Shown here piece after piece: positions 1 to 9,246 of a stretch of DNA of 64,000 nt (positions are counted from its first letter, which is position 1; each line of letters starts with the position of its first letter). Below the pieces are notes generated by a model, which worked only from the letters and a program-made list of their open reading frames with translations, was not told the origin of the DNA and ran no database searches. The stretch is from assembly GCF_020966635.1 (NCBI RefSeq), contig NZ_JAJKFQ010000029.1:1-64000 (forward strand), given 5' to 3'. The position numbers and the translations under genes are program-made. This stretch comes from Stieleria sp. JC731. Its GTDB lineage: Bacteria > Planctomycetota > Planctomycetia > Pirellulales > Pirellulaceae.

Positions 1-98
<98 letters not shown>

Positions 99-300
99 GT
101 ATCGATTCACAACTAAAACCCGAAGGCTTCAGCTGGAGAAATCAAGTTTAAAACCGAGAGCTTTCGCTGGCGGGCCGGTCGGTTAGCCGGCCCACAATTC
201 GCCATTGTTTTGATCAACCAGAGACGAGCTCTGATCGCTCAAAAGCGATCTCAATATCTGAACTCAACAGAAGTTTCACCACCAAATTGTCAATGATCGG
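99..300 (-). promoter_or_regulatory. 16S rRNA leader and probable promoter region
   Basis: This is the stretch upstream of the 16S gene on the minus strand. It contains two clear inverted repeats that would fold in the leader RNA: 172-178 with 187-193 (GGGCCGG/CCGGCCC) and 233-239 with 244-250 (GATCGCT/AGCGATC). A perfect TTGACA, read on the minus strand at 293-288, is a candidate -35 box; I could not pair it with a convincing -10. No boxA antiterminator was recognised. 301-637 has no convincing gene; it holds a 9-bp perfect stem with a 3-nt loop at 448-468. Confidence 0.5.
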
Positions 301-637
301 TTAGAAAGCCTTTCGCGTTTGCGGCTGGCGTTTCCAAGGAGGCGGAAAGATAGGGGCGGACTCGCTGTCTCGCAAGAGGCATCGAAGAGTTTTTTGTAAA
401 TAAGTTTCTAACGCCACCTGAACGCTGTAATCACAAACCGCTCCCCAGATTTTCGAGGATCGAAAATCCCCGTGTTTGAGACACATCATGCTTCAAGATG
501 GGCAAACAACGTGGTCGTTTCCGTTTCTGACTTTCCTTCAAATATGAGTCCTCGTCGGAGGCCGATATCGATTGAACGACCACTTGGTCGCCCGATTCCA
601 CTTTCGCATCGCAACCTTTCACAAGGATCCCGAACGG

Positions 638-2506
638 ATGTCAACTTCCAGTGACAACCCTGATGCTCAACTCGATGCCCTGATCTCGCGGATCCACTCC
701 CTCACCGGCGGTGCCAAGAAAAGCGAAACGCCTCATCCGACCGACAAGCAACAGCCGCGGCCGGTGATCCCACAAAACAACCCGGCATCCTCACAGCCTC
801 AAGCGATGCCTCCCCAGGCAACGATGCCCAATCAGCCCGCTCCGGCGCAACCAATGCCGCCGCAAAGAGCACCGCAGGCAGCGCCACAGGCAGCGGGACC
901 AACACCAGGACAACCGCTCACCAGTCCTCGGCCACGCCAGCCCATCGCGACCGGACCTCAACCGGCCCAGCCCGTCGTTCCCAACGGCCCGGGATTCACC
1001 GCCCCAGCAGAAGCCCACCCCAGTTCGGCCAACGGACCGCAGTCGCCCCGTCCAAGCGCACCAAGCCCTGGGGCGACCGGTCCGGCGAAGCCAGCGGCTA
1101 ACGCTGCACCGACAAAATCTGCTGCAGAGCCTGAAACGCAGCAGAACGAAACGAGCTCTGACACGCCGGTCGGTGGCCCAAAACAGTCGTTGGGCGCATC
1201 GATCGAAATCCCACCTGGACCGCTGGGATTTAAAGGGTCTCGTGATGAAGCTTGGCGCCCCGTCGAACCAGAGTCTTTTCACAAAGGTGGCATCAACGAA
1301 TCAATCCTGGAAGCGATCATCTATCGGTTCTTGCTTACCGCCGGTGAAAGCGAAGGACGACGCGTTGCAGACCAAGTCAAGCTTCCGTTTCGGTTGGTCG
1401 AGCCCATTCTGACTCGGCTAAAAATGGAGCAAAACATCGCGTACAAAAGTGCGACCGCGACCAATGACTACGTCTACATCCTGACAGAAACGGGGCGACA
1501 AATCGCGCGAAACCACAGCGTGGACTGCACCTACTTTGGCGCATGCCCGGTCCGCCTTTCTGACTACATCAACAGTGTCAAATACCAGACGATCGAAGGC
1601 CAATACCCCAAAAAGGCTGACCTCGTTCGCGCCTTTAGCGACCTGTTGATCAATCCAAAAATGCTCAACCGGCTCGGTCCAGCGGTCGCTAGCGGTCGAG
1701 GTATGTTCTTGTTCGGATTTCCCGGAAACGGCAAAACATCGATCGCAGAACGCGTGACCGGAGCGTTCGGGAAATACATCTGGATTCCACGAAGCGTCGA
1801 TATTGACGGCGACATCATGCGAGTCTTTGACCCGATGAACCATGAACTCGCGATGCCCGAGGAGTCGACCGGACTGCTGGACATCGGCGGATTTGACAAG
1901 CGCTGGGTGCGCATCAAACGACCAACAATCGTGGCCGGTGGTGAGCTTACGATGGAAATGCTGGAAGTCTTGCACAACCCCGAAAGCAAGATCAGCGAAT
2001 CTCCATTGCAGATGAAAAGCAATTGCGGAACGCTGGTGATCGATGACTTTGGACGCCAAAAAATGCGCGTCGACGAACTGCTAAACCGGTGGATTATCCC
2101 ACTCGAAAAACGCTATGACTTCTTGAATATGGCGAGTGGTAAAAAGATCCAAGTCCCCTTCGATCAGCTTGTGATCTTTAGCACGAACCTTGAACCGAAA
2201 GACTTGGTTGACGACGCGTTCCTACGCCGGATTCCGTACAAAATCGAAGTCGAAAACCCACCCGAGCAAGACTTCCGCAAGCTGCTGGAAATCATGTGCC
2301 GGGTCGTCAAGGTGCCTTACAATCCCGACGCGATCGACTACCTGATCGAAACCCATTACAAGCCGGTCAACCGACCATTCCGTAACTGCCAGCCGCGCGA
2401 CTTGTTGCTTCAAGTACGCAACTATTGCTTGTACAACGACCTGGAAATCGAGCTTAAGAACGAATACCTGGACTTCGCGTGTGACAACTACTTCTCGGTG
2501 ATGTAG
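638..2506 (+). CDS. AAA+ ATPase with Pro/Ala-rich N-terminus and winged-helix-like middle
   Basis: This gene encodes a cytoplasmic AAA+ ATPase of about 622 residues. The first ~190 residues are Pro/Ala/Gln-rich and probably disordered. A winged-helix-like stretch follows (about residues 215-300). The ATPase domain has Walker [10 protein letters not shown] near residue 360, Walker B LVIDDFG near 466, and an Arg-containing FLRRIP segment typical of sensor 2/Arg finger. The start at 638 is preferred over the in-frame ATG at 572 because AAGGA (623-627) sits 10 nt upstream and the extra residues look non-coding. It is transcribed away from the 16S gene and has its own terminator downstream. The family is recognisable only as AAA+; the partner or substrate is unknown. 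Confidence 0.85.
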   Translation: MSTSSDNPDAQLDALISRIHSLTGGAKKSETPHPTDKQQPRPVIPQNNPASSQPQAMPPQATMPNQPAPAQPMPPQRAPQAAPQAAGPTPGQPLTSPRPRQPIATGPQPAQPVVPNGPGFTAPAEAHPSSANGPQSPRPSAPSPGATGPAKPAANAAPTKSAAEPETQQNETSSDTPVGGPKQSLGASIEIPPGPLGFKGSRDEAWRPVEPESFHKGGINESILEAIIYRFLLTAGESEGRRVADQVKLPFRLVEPILTRLKMEQNIAYKSATATNDYVYILTETGRQIARNHSVDCTYFGACPVRLSDYINSVKYQTIEGQYPKKADLVRAFSDLLINPKMLNRLGPAVASGRGMFLFGFPGNGKTSIAERVTGAFGKYIWIPRSVDIDGDIMRVFDPMNHELAMPEESTGLLDIGGFDKRWVRIKRPTIVAGGELTMEMLEVLHNPESKISESPLQMKSNCGTLVIDDFGRQKMRVDELLNRWIIPLEKRYDFLNMASGKKIQVPFDQLVIFSTNLEPKDLVDDAFLRRIPYKIEVENPPEQDFRKLLEIMCRVVKVPYNPDAIDYLIETHYKPVNRPFRNCQPRDLLLQVRNYCLYNDLEIELKNEYLDFACDNYFSVM

Positions 2507-2574
2507 GCACATGCGAACTCGATTCGCATCACTACTTGCATCCGATTCGCATCGCGATCGCCATGCAAAATTCA

Positions 2575-2608
2575 AAAAGCCCAGCGACAGGAATGCCGCT
2601 GGGCTTTT
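2575..2608. terminator. Bidirectional rho-independent terminator
   Basis: A perfect 12-bp stem, AAAAGCCCAGCG at 2575-2586 pairing with CGCTGGGCTTTT at 2597-2608, around a 10-nt loop. Runs of T follow the stem on either strand. It lies between the convergent ATPase gene (plus) and the small lipoprotein gene (minus), so it can serve both. Confidence 0.9.
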
Positions 2609-2688
2609 AGTGTTTGGGCTGTGTAGTCCAGCCGCATTTCTTCGAAGACCGCTTCAACAGCGATCTCACGTTCAGGTCATTGAACGAA

Positions 2689-2877
2689 CTACTTAGGACG
2701 GTTGGCGTCTGATTCGTCGGTCGCCTTCGCTTCGGCTTCAACCATCTGACGCATCATCTCAAGCTGATCTTCGTTCTCCGGTTCCACCACGGTCACTTCC
2801 GAGCTGCTGCAACCGACAAAACTGAAGGTGCCGCAGATGCACGCTACGGCCAAGGTTAATCGCGCGAATGATTTCAT
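2689..2877 (-). CDS. Small lipoprotein
   Basis: A 62-residue predicted lipoprotein. It has a basic start, a hydrophobic stretch and a lipobox-like VGC at about residues 21-23, followed by an acidic tail rich in Glu, Asp and Met. Processing would leave a ~40-residue acidic peptide attached to a membrane. An AGGA lies about 6 nt before the ATG. It sits 31 bp after the DUF1559 gene on the same strand, so the two are probably co-transcribed; small lipoproteins next to DUF1559 genes are a recurrent planctomycete arrangement. No function is known. Confidence 0.8.
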   Translation of the reverse strand: MKSFARLTLAVACICGTFSFVGCSSSEVTVVEPENEDQLEMMRQMVEAEAKATDESDANRPK

Positions 2878-2908
2878 ATCTGTTCCTATTCGATTCCTTT
2901 AGATTGGA

Positions 2909-4174
2909 TCACTGAAAGCTTTCTTGGATAACTTCACGATTGGCACGTGTTCCCAATGCACCCCACAACCCGTAGGGGCTTGGACTACCAACAGGAGTGT
3001 AAGCGGCGCCAGCGCGAACCATTGGAGCGTGTGAATTACCTGCCTCGATCGAATCGGAAATAAAGACCACCGCACCGTCACCCATCAAAATATGCACACC
3101 ACCTTGGTGACGGCTACTCGGTGGGAAGACGCCTGGAACGCTACCGGGCGCGTTGGCTCCACCCTGCTGACAAACTTCCTTGTTGGGAGGCAGGATCGTT
3201 GTCATACCGCTCCACAACGCACGACCGTCCGACCAACGGAAACCACGGAAACGGCTTCCGCCCGCTCCTTGTAAGGATGGCTGAGTGCAGTTGGCTGAGT
3301 TCTGACACCAAAATCCTGGGCGTTCCGGATCGATTTCGTTGTTGTCACGGCACAAGCTTGGGTTCGCGTGCAGCGCTGTGTTGGTATGCCCAACGGCCCC
3401 TTCGCCGATGATCGATCGGTCACCGATTCCGGTAACGATTTCGCCACCCATGATGGTGTTGGAAAGTCCGTCCAGAACGTCACGAAAGCGGGTCGCTTCG
3501 CGAATCACAAACATCCCACGCTGTTCGGTCTTGATGATGATCGCCCAGTTGGTTTCTTGGCTGCCAGTGAAAGCGAGGTCACCATCCCAGCGACCGACAT
3601 CCTGGCGTCGGATCGAATCACCGATGCACGCGGCATAGTTGGTACGCCCCTGACCTGGCAACCCAATCCCAGGGTCACTCGGGCAACGCAGGGTTGGGAT
3701 CTCAGACATCCAAGGCGGATAGAACAACTGCCATGGCACTGGCCCCATCGGGCTCCAGCTATTCGGAGGGGTCATGTCGGGAGAGGCAACAACCTTGATG
3801 CTTGGGTTGCTGATTTGATCCCAGATGCCTTGCTGTTCCATGAACGGCATCAGGCCGACGAGGTAGCTGATGAACGCGTGGTTGGTTCCGCCACCGGTGG
3901 TTGCCGAACCAACGCTATTCGCCGATGGGTTCCCTGCAGGTGGTCGTGTACCACCGCACTGAGTTGGCAACTGTTTATAGGCCGAATGATAGTTGTGTGC
4001 AGCCAAGCCAATTTGCTTGAAGTTGTTGCTGCACGACATGCGACGCGCGGCTTCGCGTGCTGCCTGAACGGCTGGCAATAACAAGCCAACCAAGATTCCA
4101 ATAATTGCAATGACAACAAGAAGTTCGACGAGCGTGAATCCAGCTCGACGATGTCGGAGAACAATGCGATTCAT
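2909..4174 (-). CDS. DUF1559 domain protein with prepilin-type N-terminal motif
   Basis: A 421-residue member of the DUF1559 family, which is greatly expanded in planctomycetes. The N-terminus has a prepilin/pseudopilin methylation motif: [17 protein letters not shown] follows a short basic leader, then the characteristic [11 protein letters not shown] segment. The C-terminal [15 protein letters not shown] segment matches the H-x(n)-DG region usually seen at the end of these proteins. It is probably exported and processed by a type IV prepilin peptidase-like route. The start at 4174 is chosen because the basic leader plus pilin motif begins there; the longer reading frame to 4261 adds residues unlike the family. 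It is probably in an operon with the lipoprotein just downstream. Confidence 0.92.
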   Translation of the reverse strand: MNRIVLRHRRAGFTLVELLVVIAIIGILVGLLLPAVQAAREAARRMSCSNNFKQIGLAAHNYHSAYKQLPTQCGGTRPPAGNPSANSVGSATTGGGTNHAFISYLVGLMPFMEQQGIWDQISNPSIKVVASPDMTPPNSWSPMGPVPWQLFYPPWMSEIPTLRCPSDPGIGLPGQGRTNYAACIGDSIRRQDVGRWDGDLAFTGSQETNWAIIIKTEQRGMFVIREATRFRDVLDGLSNTIMGGEIVTGIGDRSIIGEGAVGHTNTALHANPSLCRDNNEIDPERPGFWCQNSANCTQPSLQGAGGSRFRGFRWSDGRALWSGMTTILPPNKEVCQQGGANAPGSVPGVFPPSSRHQGGVHILMGDGAVVFISDSIEAGNSHAPMVRAGAAYTPVGSPSPYGLWGALGTRANREVIQESFQ

Positions 4175-4424
4175 TTGACACCGTTTAAATGAGAATGGAA
4201 GGGTGTCTTCAAGGACACCATACAAGACCAGAGGCAGAGTATATCCGCAGCAATGGGTCATTGAACAATCTCAATCGCGTTTAAAGCGGCCCATTCGGCA
4301 TTTAGAGAACGAACCTCAGAGCGATGGAAAAGAACATCATCGAACTCAAAAGATTTGGACGTGAAAGCTTGCTCAATTCACCGATGCTTGAACGGTTTTC
4401 AACCGCCCCCGATGGACCAACACC

Positions 4425-4556
4425 ACTAGTGCTTCGTTACAACTCGATTTTGGGATTAGCCGTATGGCGTTAGCCACGGTTTCAGTTCAATAACCGGGGC
4501 TAACGCCCGTCGGCTGATGCCCCGAACCCGTATTTCCATATGGAACGAAGCACTAG
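4425..4556. repeat. MITE-like element, copy 1 (14-bp terminal inverted repeats)
   Basis: A 132-bp non-coding element bounded by perfect 14-bp terminal inverted repeats, ACTAGTGCTTCGTT at 4425-4438 and its complement at 4543-4556. An internal 10-bp inverted pair (GGCGTTAGCC with GGCTAACGCC) would give a long hairpin. A diverged second copy lies in inverted orientation at 48619-48752. The rest of the 4175-4780 gap shows no convincing gene. No transposase is present, so mobility in trans is only inferred. Confidence 0.85.
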
Positions 4557-4780
4557 TTCTCTTTTGCCACTAGTGACAACGAGACACCGATTGCAAGTTG
4601 CCACGAACCACACAAGGCAGCGAAGCAGCGATGGTTTACGAAACGATGCCCCATCCGTTTTGAGCTTATGCGCCGATGAATCAGGTGCGCCTAAGAATCA
4701 GGCCGATAGAGATCGTATGCAAGCCTGAACGCTCAACCGCTTGCTGCGGTTCAACATGCCTTCATCCCCTACCAAAGAAT

Positions 4781-5203
4781 CTACTGCAGGCGACCGCTGA
4801 CGATCCCATTTCGAGATTGTTGTCGTAAGTTATCTGCACGAGAAATAACCTCTTGGTCCGGCGGTTGTACCTGTGGCGTTAGCGTCACGTCGATGATTCG
4901 CTCATCGCGAAGTTCACCTGGCCAAAGCGTTTCGGCAACGAAGTCAATCCCAGGCCATTGATACCAAGGCGGATTGAACCGACGACGGATCGTTTCGGTC
5001 CGGTAACCATCCGCCTCAATCCGAATGTCACGCGTCGCATAGTACGTAAAGGGTGTCGCAGCAGGCGAAGAACCAATCACTTGGTTATCCACCGAAACCA
5101 TTGCCCCCGGTGGATTGGTACGCACTGTCATCCGCCGGCGAACACATCCGCTGCAGAGGATTAGCAACGTGAAACAGCAGAGGATGTGAAACTGAAATCG
5201 CAA
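4781..5203 (-). CDS. PEGA-domain lipoprotein
   Basis: A 140-residue predicted lipoprotein with a hydrophobic N-terminus ending in a lipobox-like CSGC (Cys about residue 20). Residues about 25-75 match a PEGA-type surface domain: a V-x-T-x-P-P-G-A-x-V-x-V-D pattern followed by an I-x-A-x-G-Y strand. Residues 75-140 contain an aromatic NPPWYQWPG segment and a polar tail. PEGA domains are found in cell-surface proteins; a specific ligand cannot be inferred. The reading frame begins with TTG and has only a weak GGGCAGAG upstream, so the start is less certain than the gene. It stands alone between intergenic spaces. Confidence 0.8.
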   Translation of the reverse strand: MRFQFHILCCFTLLILCSGCVRRRMTVRTNPPGAMVSVDNQVIGSSPAATPFTYYATRDIRIEADGYRTETIRRRFNPPWYQWPGIDFVAETLWPGELRDERIIDVTLTPQVQPPDQEVISRADNLRQQSRNGIVSGRLQ

Positions 5204-5335
5204 AGCTCTGCCCGAATTGGAATTGAATTGAAAGCAACGGATTAACTCGCCCGCTTCCTTTCGATGCCATTAGCACCAAAGATCTCGGGCTGCGTTTGGT
5301 TACTAACAATTCAAAGCAGACTTTTTCCAGGGCAA

Positions 5336-6346
5336 TTACAGAATTGGCTCAACCGACTTGTCTTTCCGGTCGAAGCGGTAGACCTGCTTGCTTCGCGGAT
5401 CGGCGACATAAAGGTAGTTTTCGTCGACCGAAATCCCGACGGGACTTTGCAACGGCTCGCCCTCAAACCACTTTTCCGTTTTGCCGTCAGCAGTGAAGCG
5501 CCAAATCGCTTTTCCATAACCGTCGGTGACAAAGCCTTCTTCTCCGGCCCACACCAATCCGTTTGGAAACTGGTACGGCCGATCGCCGACGACCGTTTCG
5601 GCACTGTTTTTGGAAACGTCGATTTTCACAACGGCATCGGCATCGGGAGTGATCGCCCACAGGTTGCCTTCGGAATCGAACGACAAGCCACGCGCGTTGA
5701 CACGAGCAACCAACTCCGGCTTGCCGCCGCCAATCGGCAAACGGAATACGGCGCGACGCTCGGCATCACCAACGTAAACCTGATTGCCTTCTGAATCGAC
5801 AGCGAGGGCCATTGGAATTCCCAGATAGCCTCCGTTGAGTGCGATCAATTTGGTGCCGGATTCTTTCGCGTGATAGATCTCTCGCGTTGCGGAGTCACCA
5901 ATGAGCAAACCTCCGGCCGGGTGGACCGCAACACACCAAGGACGATTCATCGCCTTTCGAAGCAGTTTGGTTCCTGGCGTGAAAACCTTTGAAGACTCAT
6001 CGGTTTGAACCCAGATTCCCGGCAGATCCAGATCGACGATGTATTTCTTGTCGCCATCAACCGTTACCGCGCGTGGATAGGTAACGGCAGCATTTTCCAG
6101 ATCAATAGGCGATGGGACTTCCGTTTCTTTTGCAGCAAATCTCGATTCTGCGGACGGACTTGAAGCGTCAGATTCCGCCGCTGAACTATCCGCAGCCGCC
6201 TCCTGTGCTGATGCGGAGTTGCTATGGATTGCGTCAAAACCAACCGTTCCAAAGACTGTCGCCAGCGCGATCGTAACGGTCGGAAAAGCGGTGACGGTTG
6301 CGCAAAGTTTTCTAATGATCACGATTCTGAATGCCGAAGGTAACAC
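5336..6346 (-). CDS. Secreted NHL/SMP-30-like beta-propeller protein
   Basis: A 336-residue exported protein. A signal-peptide-like region ends near residue 47 (SASA) and an Ala/Ser/Glu-rich linker runs to about residue 75. The remainder consists of repeated blades of the type AVDSEGNQVYVGD, LSFDSEGNLWAIT and VDENYLYVADPRS, typical of NHL/SMP-30-like six-bladed propellers. Such proteins bind ligands or act as lactonase-like enzymes; no catalytic set was identified here, so activity is open. The frame begins with GTG at 6346 (another GTG is at 6322), neither with a clear ribosome binding site. The gene is divergent from the Cys-rich protein starting at 6396, and the two share a 49-bp promoter gap. 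Confidence 0.8.
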   Translation of the reverse strand: MLPSAFRIVIIRKLCATVTAFPTVTIALATVFGTVGFDAIHSNSASAQEAAADSSAAESDASSPSAESRFAAKETEVPSPIDLENAAVTYPRAVTVDGDKKYIVDLDLPGIWVQTDESSKVFTPGTKLLRKAMNRPWCVAVHPAGGLLIGDSATREIYHAKESGTKLIALNGGYLGIPMALAVDSEGNQVYVGDAERRAVFRLPIGGGKPELVARVNARGLSFDSEGNLWAITPDADAVVKIDVSKNSAETVVGDRPYQFPNGLVWAGEEGFVTDGYGKAIWRFTADGKTEKWFEGEPLQSPVGISVDENYLYVADPRSKQVYRFDRKDKSVEPIL

Positions 6347-6395
6347 CGTAAGTGTAAATCAATTGCCGTCCCTCCCTGCGGAAAGATTTCAGAAC

Positions 6396-7856
6396 ATGAT
6401 AACGTCCAAGACCACCATTTCGCCGGGACTGGTGAATCAAAATTTCGCTTCGGCACAGAAAATCACGGGTTCCAGGGCGGTTGTACTGCTGCTTAGCTTT
6501 GTAATTTGGCAAGCCTTTGGCCCCACAACCGAGGCTCAGCGCCCCGTCGCAGCAGCTGCGGAAGACGTGTTCGATCAAGATAGGATCGATGTTTCACACG
6601 CTTCTCCAGTGCGAACCCGACAACGCACCTCCACTCGATCAGCCACCCCGATCCCCTCTAGCAAGAGGGCGAGACTGCAACCTGTCGTTCGAGCGGTCGA
6701 TCACCATGCCACAATCGTTGAGTCTGGCGAGTTCGCTCCCGGACAAATCATTTCATCGAGTCCCATCTTCGAATCGACCTGCGGTTGCGAATCGGTTTGT
6801 GACTGTGCCGTCGGAGATGTTCGCGGTCCATCATGCGGGCTTGAACCTGTTTGCGGGTTTGAAGCGAGCTGTGGCATGGAGGCATCTTGCGGATTGGAAA
6901 CTTGGGCCGAGCCAGGGTGCGGCGCAGAAGGCTGCTTTGATATGGGTTGCGACGGATGCTGCGACAGCTACACCCCAGGCTGCGACTGTAGCGGCTGCGG
7001 CAACGGCGTTCGGGGATTCCTAGACGGAATGTTTCCTCGCCTGTCTGTTCCATGGAACCGAATGGAATTCTTCGCAGGTGCAGCCGGTTTTACCGGACCA
7101 ATGAACTACGCCGATGTGACATCAGGTGATCAACGCGGCAGCGGAAGCTTTGGTTTCTACGAAGGCTTCAACAAAGGCGTCTCGCTCGGTTTCTTTGGAA
7201 CCGACCTGTCATACCAATCAGGTGTTCGTTTCCTACAAGCCAACCTGTCGGGTGCTGACTTTACCGACGAATCGCGCAAGCAGATCTTTTTGACCAACGG
7301 ACTGTTCCGACGTGTGGACTGGGGTCTGCAGTACGGCCTCGTTGTTGACTACCTGTATGAAGACTGGTACTTCCGCAGCAATTTGGTTCAGCTGCGTGGC
7401 GAACTGTCCTGGAAGACACAGCACTGTGATGTGTTGGGATTCAAATTTGCCACCGGAATCAAAGACGACGACGATCTGACCAGCGTTGTTGATGCGTCTG
7501 GCAATACGATCAGCAACAACATTGCGTTTGATTCGGTAAACCAATACCGATTCTTTTACCGACAAATGCTTTCCGAGTTCGGCAGTTTGGAAGCCGCACT
7601 GGGATGGACCGATGATTCGGACATGATTCTCAACTTGGATCTGGGCTTGCCAGTCCATCGCAATGTGACTTGGGATACTTCGGCAACGTATTACATTCCC
7701 GACGAACAGGCATCATCAGCCGATTTCATGCAAGAGGGCTGGAATCTGGCGTTTGGATTTACGTTCCGACCAGGGGCCTGCAAAGGCGGCCGTTGGTATT
7801 CCCGCCCGTTATTGGGCGTCGCGGACAACGGCACGATGATTGTCGATCGCCAATAG
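6396..7856 (+). CDS. Cys-rich probable outer-membrane beta-barrel protein
   Basis: A 486-residue exported protein. A hydrophobic signal segment is followed by a linker and then a Cys/Gly-rich block (about residues 125-205) with repeated CG-L/M-E-x-x-CG motifs, ending in short CDGC and CSGC clusters. The C-terminal ~270 residues alternate aromatic and polar residues in beta-strand style (SGVRFLQANLSG, GLQYGLVVDYLYEDW), suggesting a barrel. I know similar Cys-rich proteins from planctomycete envelopes but do not assign a named family. The start at 6396 is preferred because GGAAAG lies about 10 nt upstream and the signal follows directly; the frame is open back to 6219, which overlaps the divergent gene. 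Confidence 0.75.
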   Translation: MITSKTTISPGLVNQNFASAQKITGSRAVVLLLSFVIWQAFGPTTEAQRPVAAAAEDVFDQDRIDVSHASPVRTRQRTSTRSATPIPSSKRARLQPVVRAVDHHATIVESGEFAPGQIISSSPIFESTCGCESVCDCAVGDVRGPSCGLEPVCGFEASCGMEASCGLETWAEPGCGAEGCFDMGCDGCCDSYTPGCDCSGCGNGVRGFLDGMFPRLSVPWNRMEFFAGAAGFTGPMNYADVTSGDQRGSGSFGFYEGFNKGVSLGFFGTDLSYQSGVRFLQANLSGADFTDESRKQIFLTNGLFRRVDWGLQYGLVVDYLYEDWYFRSNLVQLRGELSWKTQHCDVLGFKFATGIKDDDDLTSVVDASGNTISNNIAFDSVNQYRFFYRQMLSEFGSLEAALGWTDDSDMILNLDLGLPVHRNVTWDTSATYYIPDEQASSADFMQEGWNLAFGFTFRPGACKGGRWYSRPLLGVADNGTMIVDRQ

Positions 7857-7885
7857 CGTTGGGCTGATGACGGGAAGGATCAAGC

Positions 7886-8135
7886 AACCGTCGCTAGCGA
7901 GTGCGAGGCTCCCGCCTCGCATGCAATGTCTTGCGGGCTCTGCCCGCCAAGGAAGCTAGAAGATCACGCAACCGCGGCTAGCGCCAATGCGGCTCAGTAC
8001 AACACCACCTGAGCCGCAAAGGCGCTAGCCGCGGTTAAATGAACAACGCGACCGACCCAACCACAAAACCGTCGCTAGCGCGATCACGGTTCAGTTCAAG
8101 ACACCACCTGAGCCGCAACGGCGTTAGCCGCGGTT
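7886..8135. repeat. Array of three palindromic repeats between convergent genes
   Basis: Three units start with the related sequence AACCG(T/C)(C/G)GCTAGCG, near 7886, 7970 and 8067. The unit at 7970-8036 has 16-bp perfect arms (7970-7985 with 8021-8036) and inner arms GCGGCTCA/TGAGCCGC. The unit at 8067-8135 is a diverged copy. The first unit instead carries two compact hairpins: 7903-7920 (GCGAGGC/GCCTCGC) and 7933-7947 (GCGGGC/GCCCGC). The block fills most of the 296-bp gap between two convergent genes and looks REP-like. It shares the core GGCG(T/C)TAGCC(G/A)CGGTT with the element at 4425-4556. Confidence 0.85.
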
Positions 8136-8152
8136 AAAAAAATGTTCGGCGA

Positions 8153-9223
8153 TCAATCCCGAGGGACTTCGATCCCGCGAATCATCGCTTGCAATTCTTC
8201 GTCGACGTCTCGGCCTTCGATTTCTGCTTCAGCTGTCAATTGCACTCGGTGCCGAAGCGCGGGGATCGCGACTTCGACGACATCATCTGGGATCGCATAA
8301 TCGCGTCCACCAAAGCCCGCTAACGTGCGTGCACACTGCATCAGCGCCAGCCCAGCTCGTGGCGATGCCCCAAGGTGGAACGAAGGCCACGATCGCGTCG
8401 CTCGAACAATCTTGTTGATATAGTCGACCAATGCATCTTCGACGTTGACGGTGCCGCAAAGTTGAATGCAGTCCATCACGGTCTTCGGATCCGTAATCTT
8501 TTTGATTTCGTTTTCGAGACGTTCATTGAGGCTCAATTGCCTGCTGTGCAGCTTCAGAATCTCTGCTTCCTGGGATTCGTTGGGATAATCAACTTTCAGC
8601 TTGAACATGAATCGGTCCAGCTGCGCTTCGGGCAAGTTGTATGTCCCTTCGCTCTCCAACGGGTTTTGGGTCGCCATGACCAGGAACGGCTGTGGAACCA
8701 CATGACTGGTCCCGTCAATTGTCACGCGATATTCCTGCATGATCTCCAGCAGCGCCGCATGAGTCTTCGCGGGAGAGCGGTTGATTTCGTCGGCCAACAG
8801 CAATTGGGTGAATACCGGTCCTGGGCGGAATCGAAATTCACTTTTCTGCATATCGAAAACGGGCGCCCCGGTAATGTCCGAAGGCATCAAATCCGCCGTG
8901 AATTGAATGCGTCCAAAATCACAGCCGAGGACACGCCCAAGCGTTCGGACAAAAAGCGTCTTTCCCAAACCCGGTACGGACTCAATCAGAACATGACCGC
9001 CAGAGAACAATGCGGTGAGAGTCCCCAAAACCAGTTCATCTTGACCGACATAGAGCTTGGCCACCTCTTTGGAAATCGCATCGAAGAGCTGCTCAACAGG
9101 CGCGAATCGATCACTCTTTTGACGAATACCGACTCCAGGATTCGACTGCGACGAAGGGACTTGTGGCGATGGAGTGGGATTACCGTTCCCAATTTCCTGA
9201 TTGCCTTGCGATGCGTCTGTCAA
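8153..9223 (-). CDS. moxR: MoxR family AAA+ ATPase
   Basis: A 356-residue MoxR-type AAA+ ATPase, the usual chaperone-like ATPase of RDD/SpoIIM/DUF58 membrane systems. Walker A is ESVPGLGKT (GLGKT at residues 85-89), Walker B is LLLADEINR, and MATQNPLESEGTYNLPEAQLDRF is the classic MoxR signature (sensor 1 and Arg region). The first ~35 residues are a polar extension. The start is the TTG at 9223: GAGGA lies 8 nt upstream and no ATG is available near the conserved N-terminus. It is the last gene of the six-gene operon, 23 bp after the DUF4350 gene. The DUF58 gene normally expected next is replaced by palindromic repeats. Confidence 0.93.
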   Translation of the reverse strand: MTDASQGNQEIGNGNPTPSPQVPSSQSNPGVGIRQKSDRFAPVEQLFDAISKEVAKLYVGQDELVLGTLTALFSGGHVLIESVPGLGKTLFVRTLGRVLGCDFGRIQFTADLMPSDITGAPVFDMQKSEFRFRPGPVFTQLLLADEINRSPAKTHAALLEIMQEYRVTIDGTSHVVPQPFLVMATQNPLESEGTYNLPEAQLDRFMFKLKVDYPNESQEAEILKLHSRQLSLNERLENEIKKITDPKTVMDCIQLCGTVNVEDALVDYINKIVRATRSWPSFHLGASPRAGLALMQCARTLAGFGGRDYAIPDDVVEVAIPALRHRVQLTAEAEIEGRDVDEELQAMIRGIEVPRD

Positions 9224-9246
9224 CTTTATTCCTCGACTGGATGGCT

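Noticed and set aside
301-489. 62-codon minus-strand frame in the 16S upstream region
   Set aside because: Lies in the expected rRNA promoter area, with no protein-like features.
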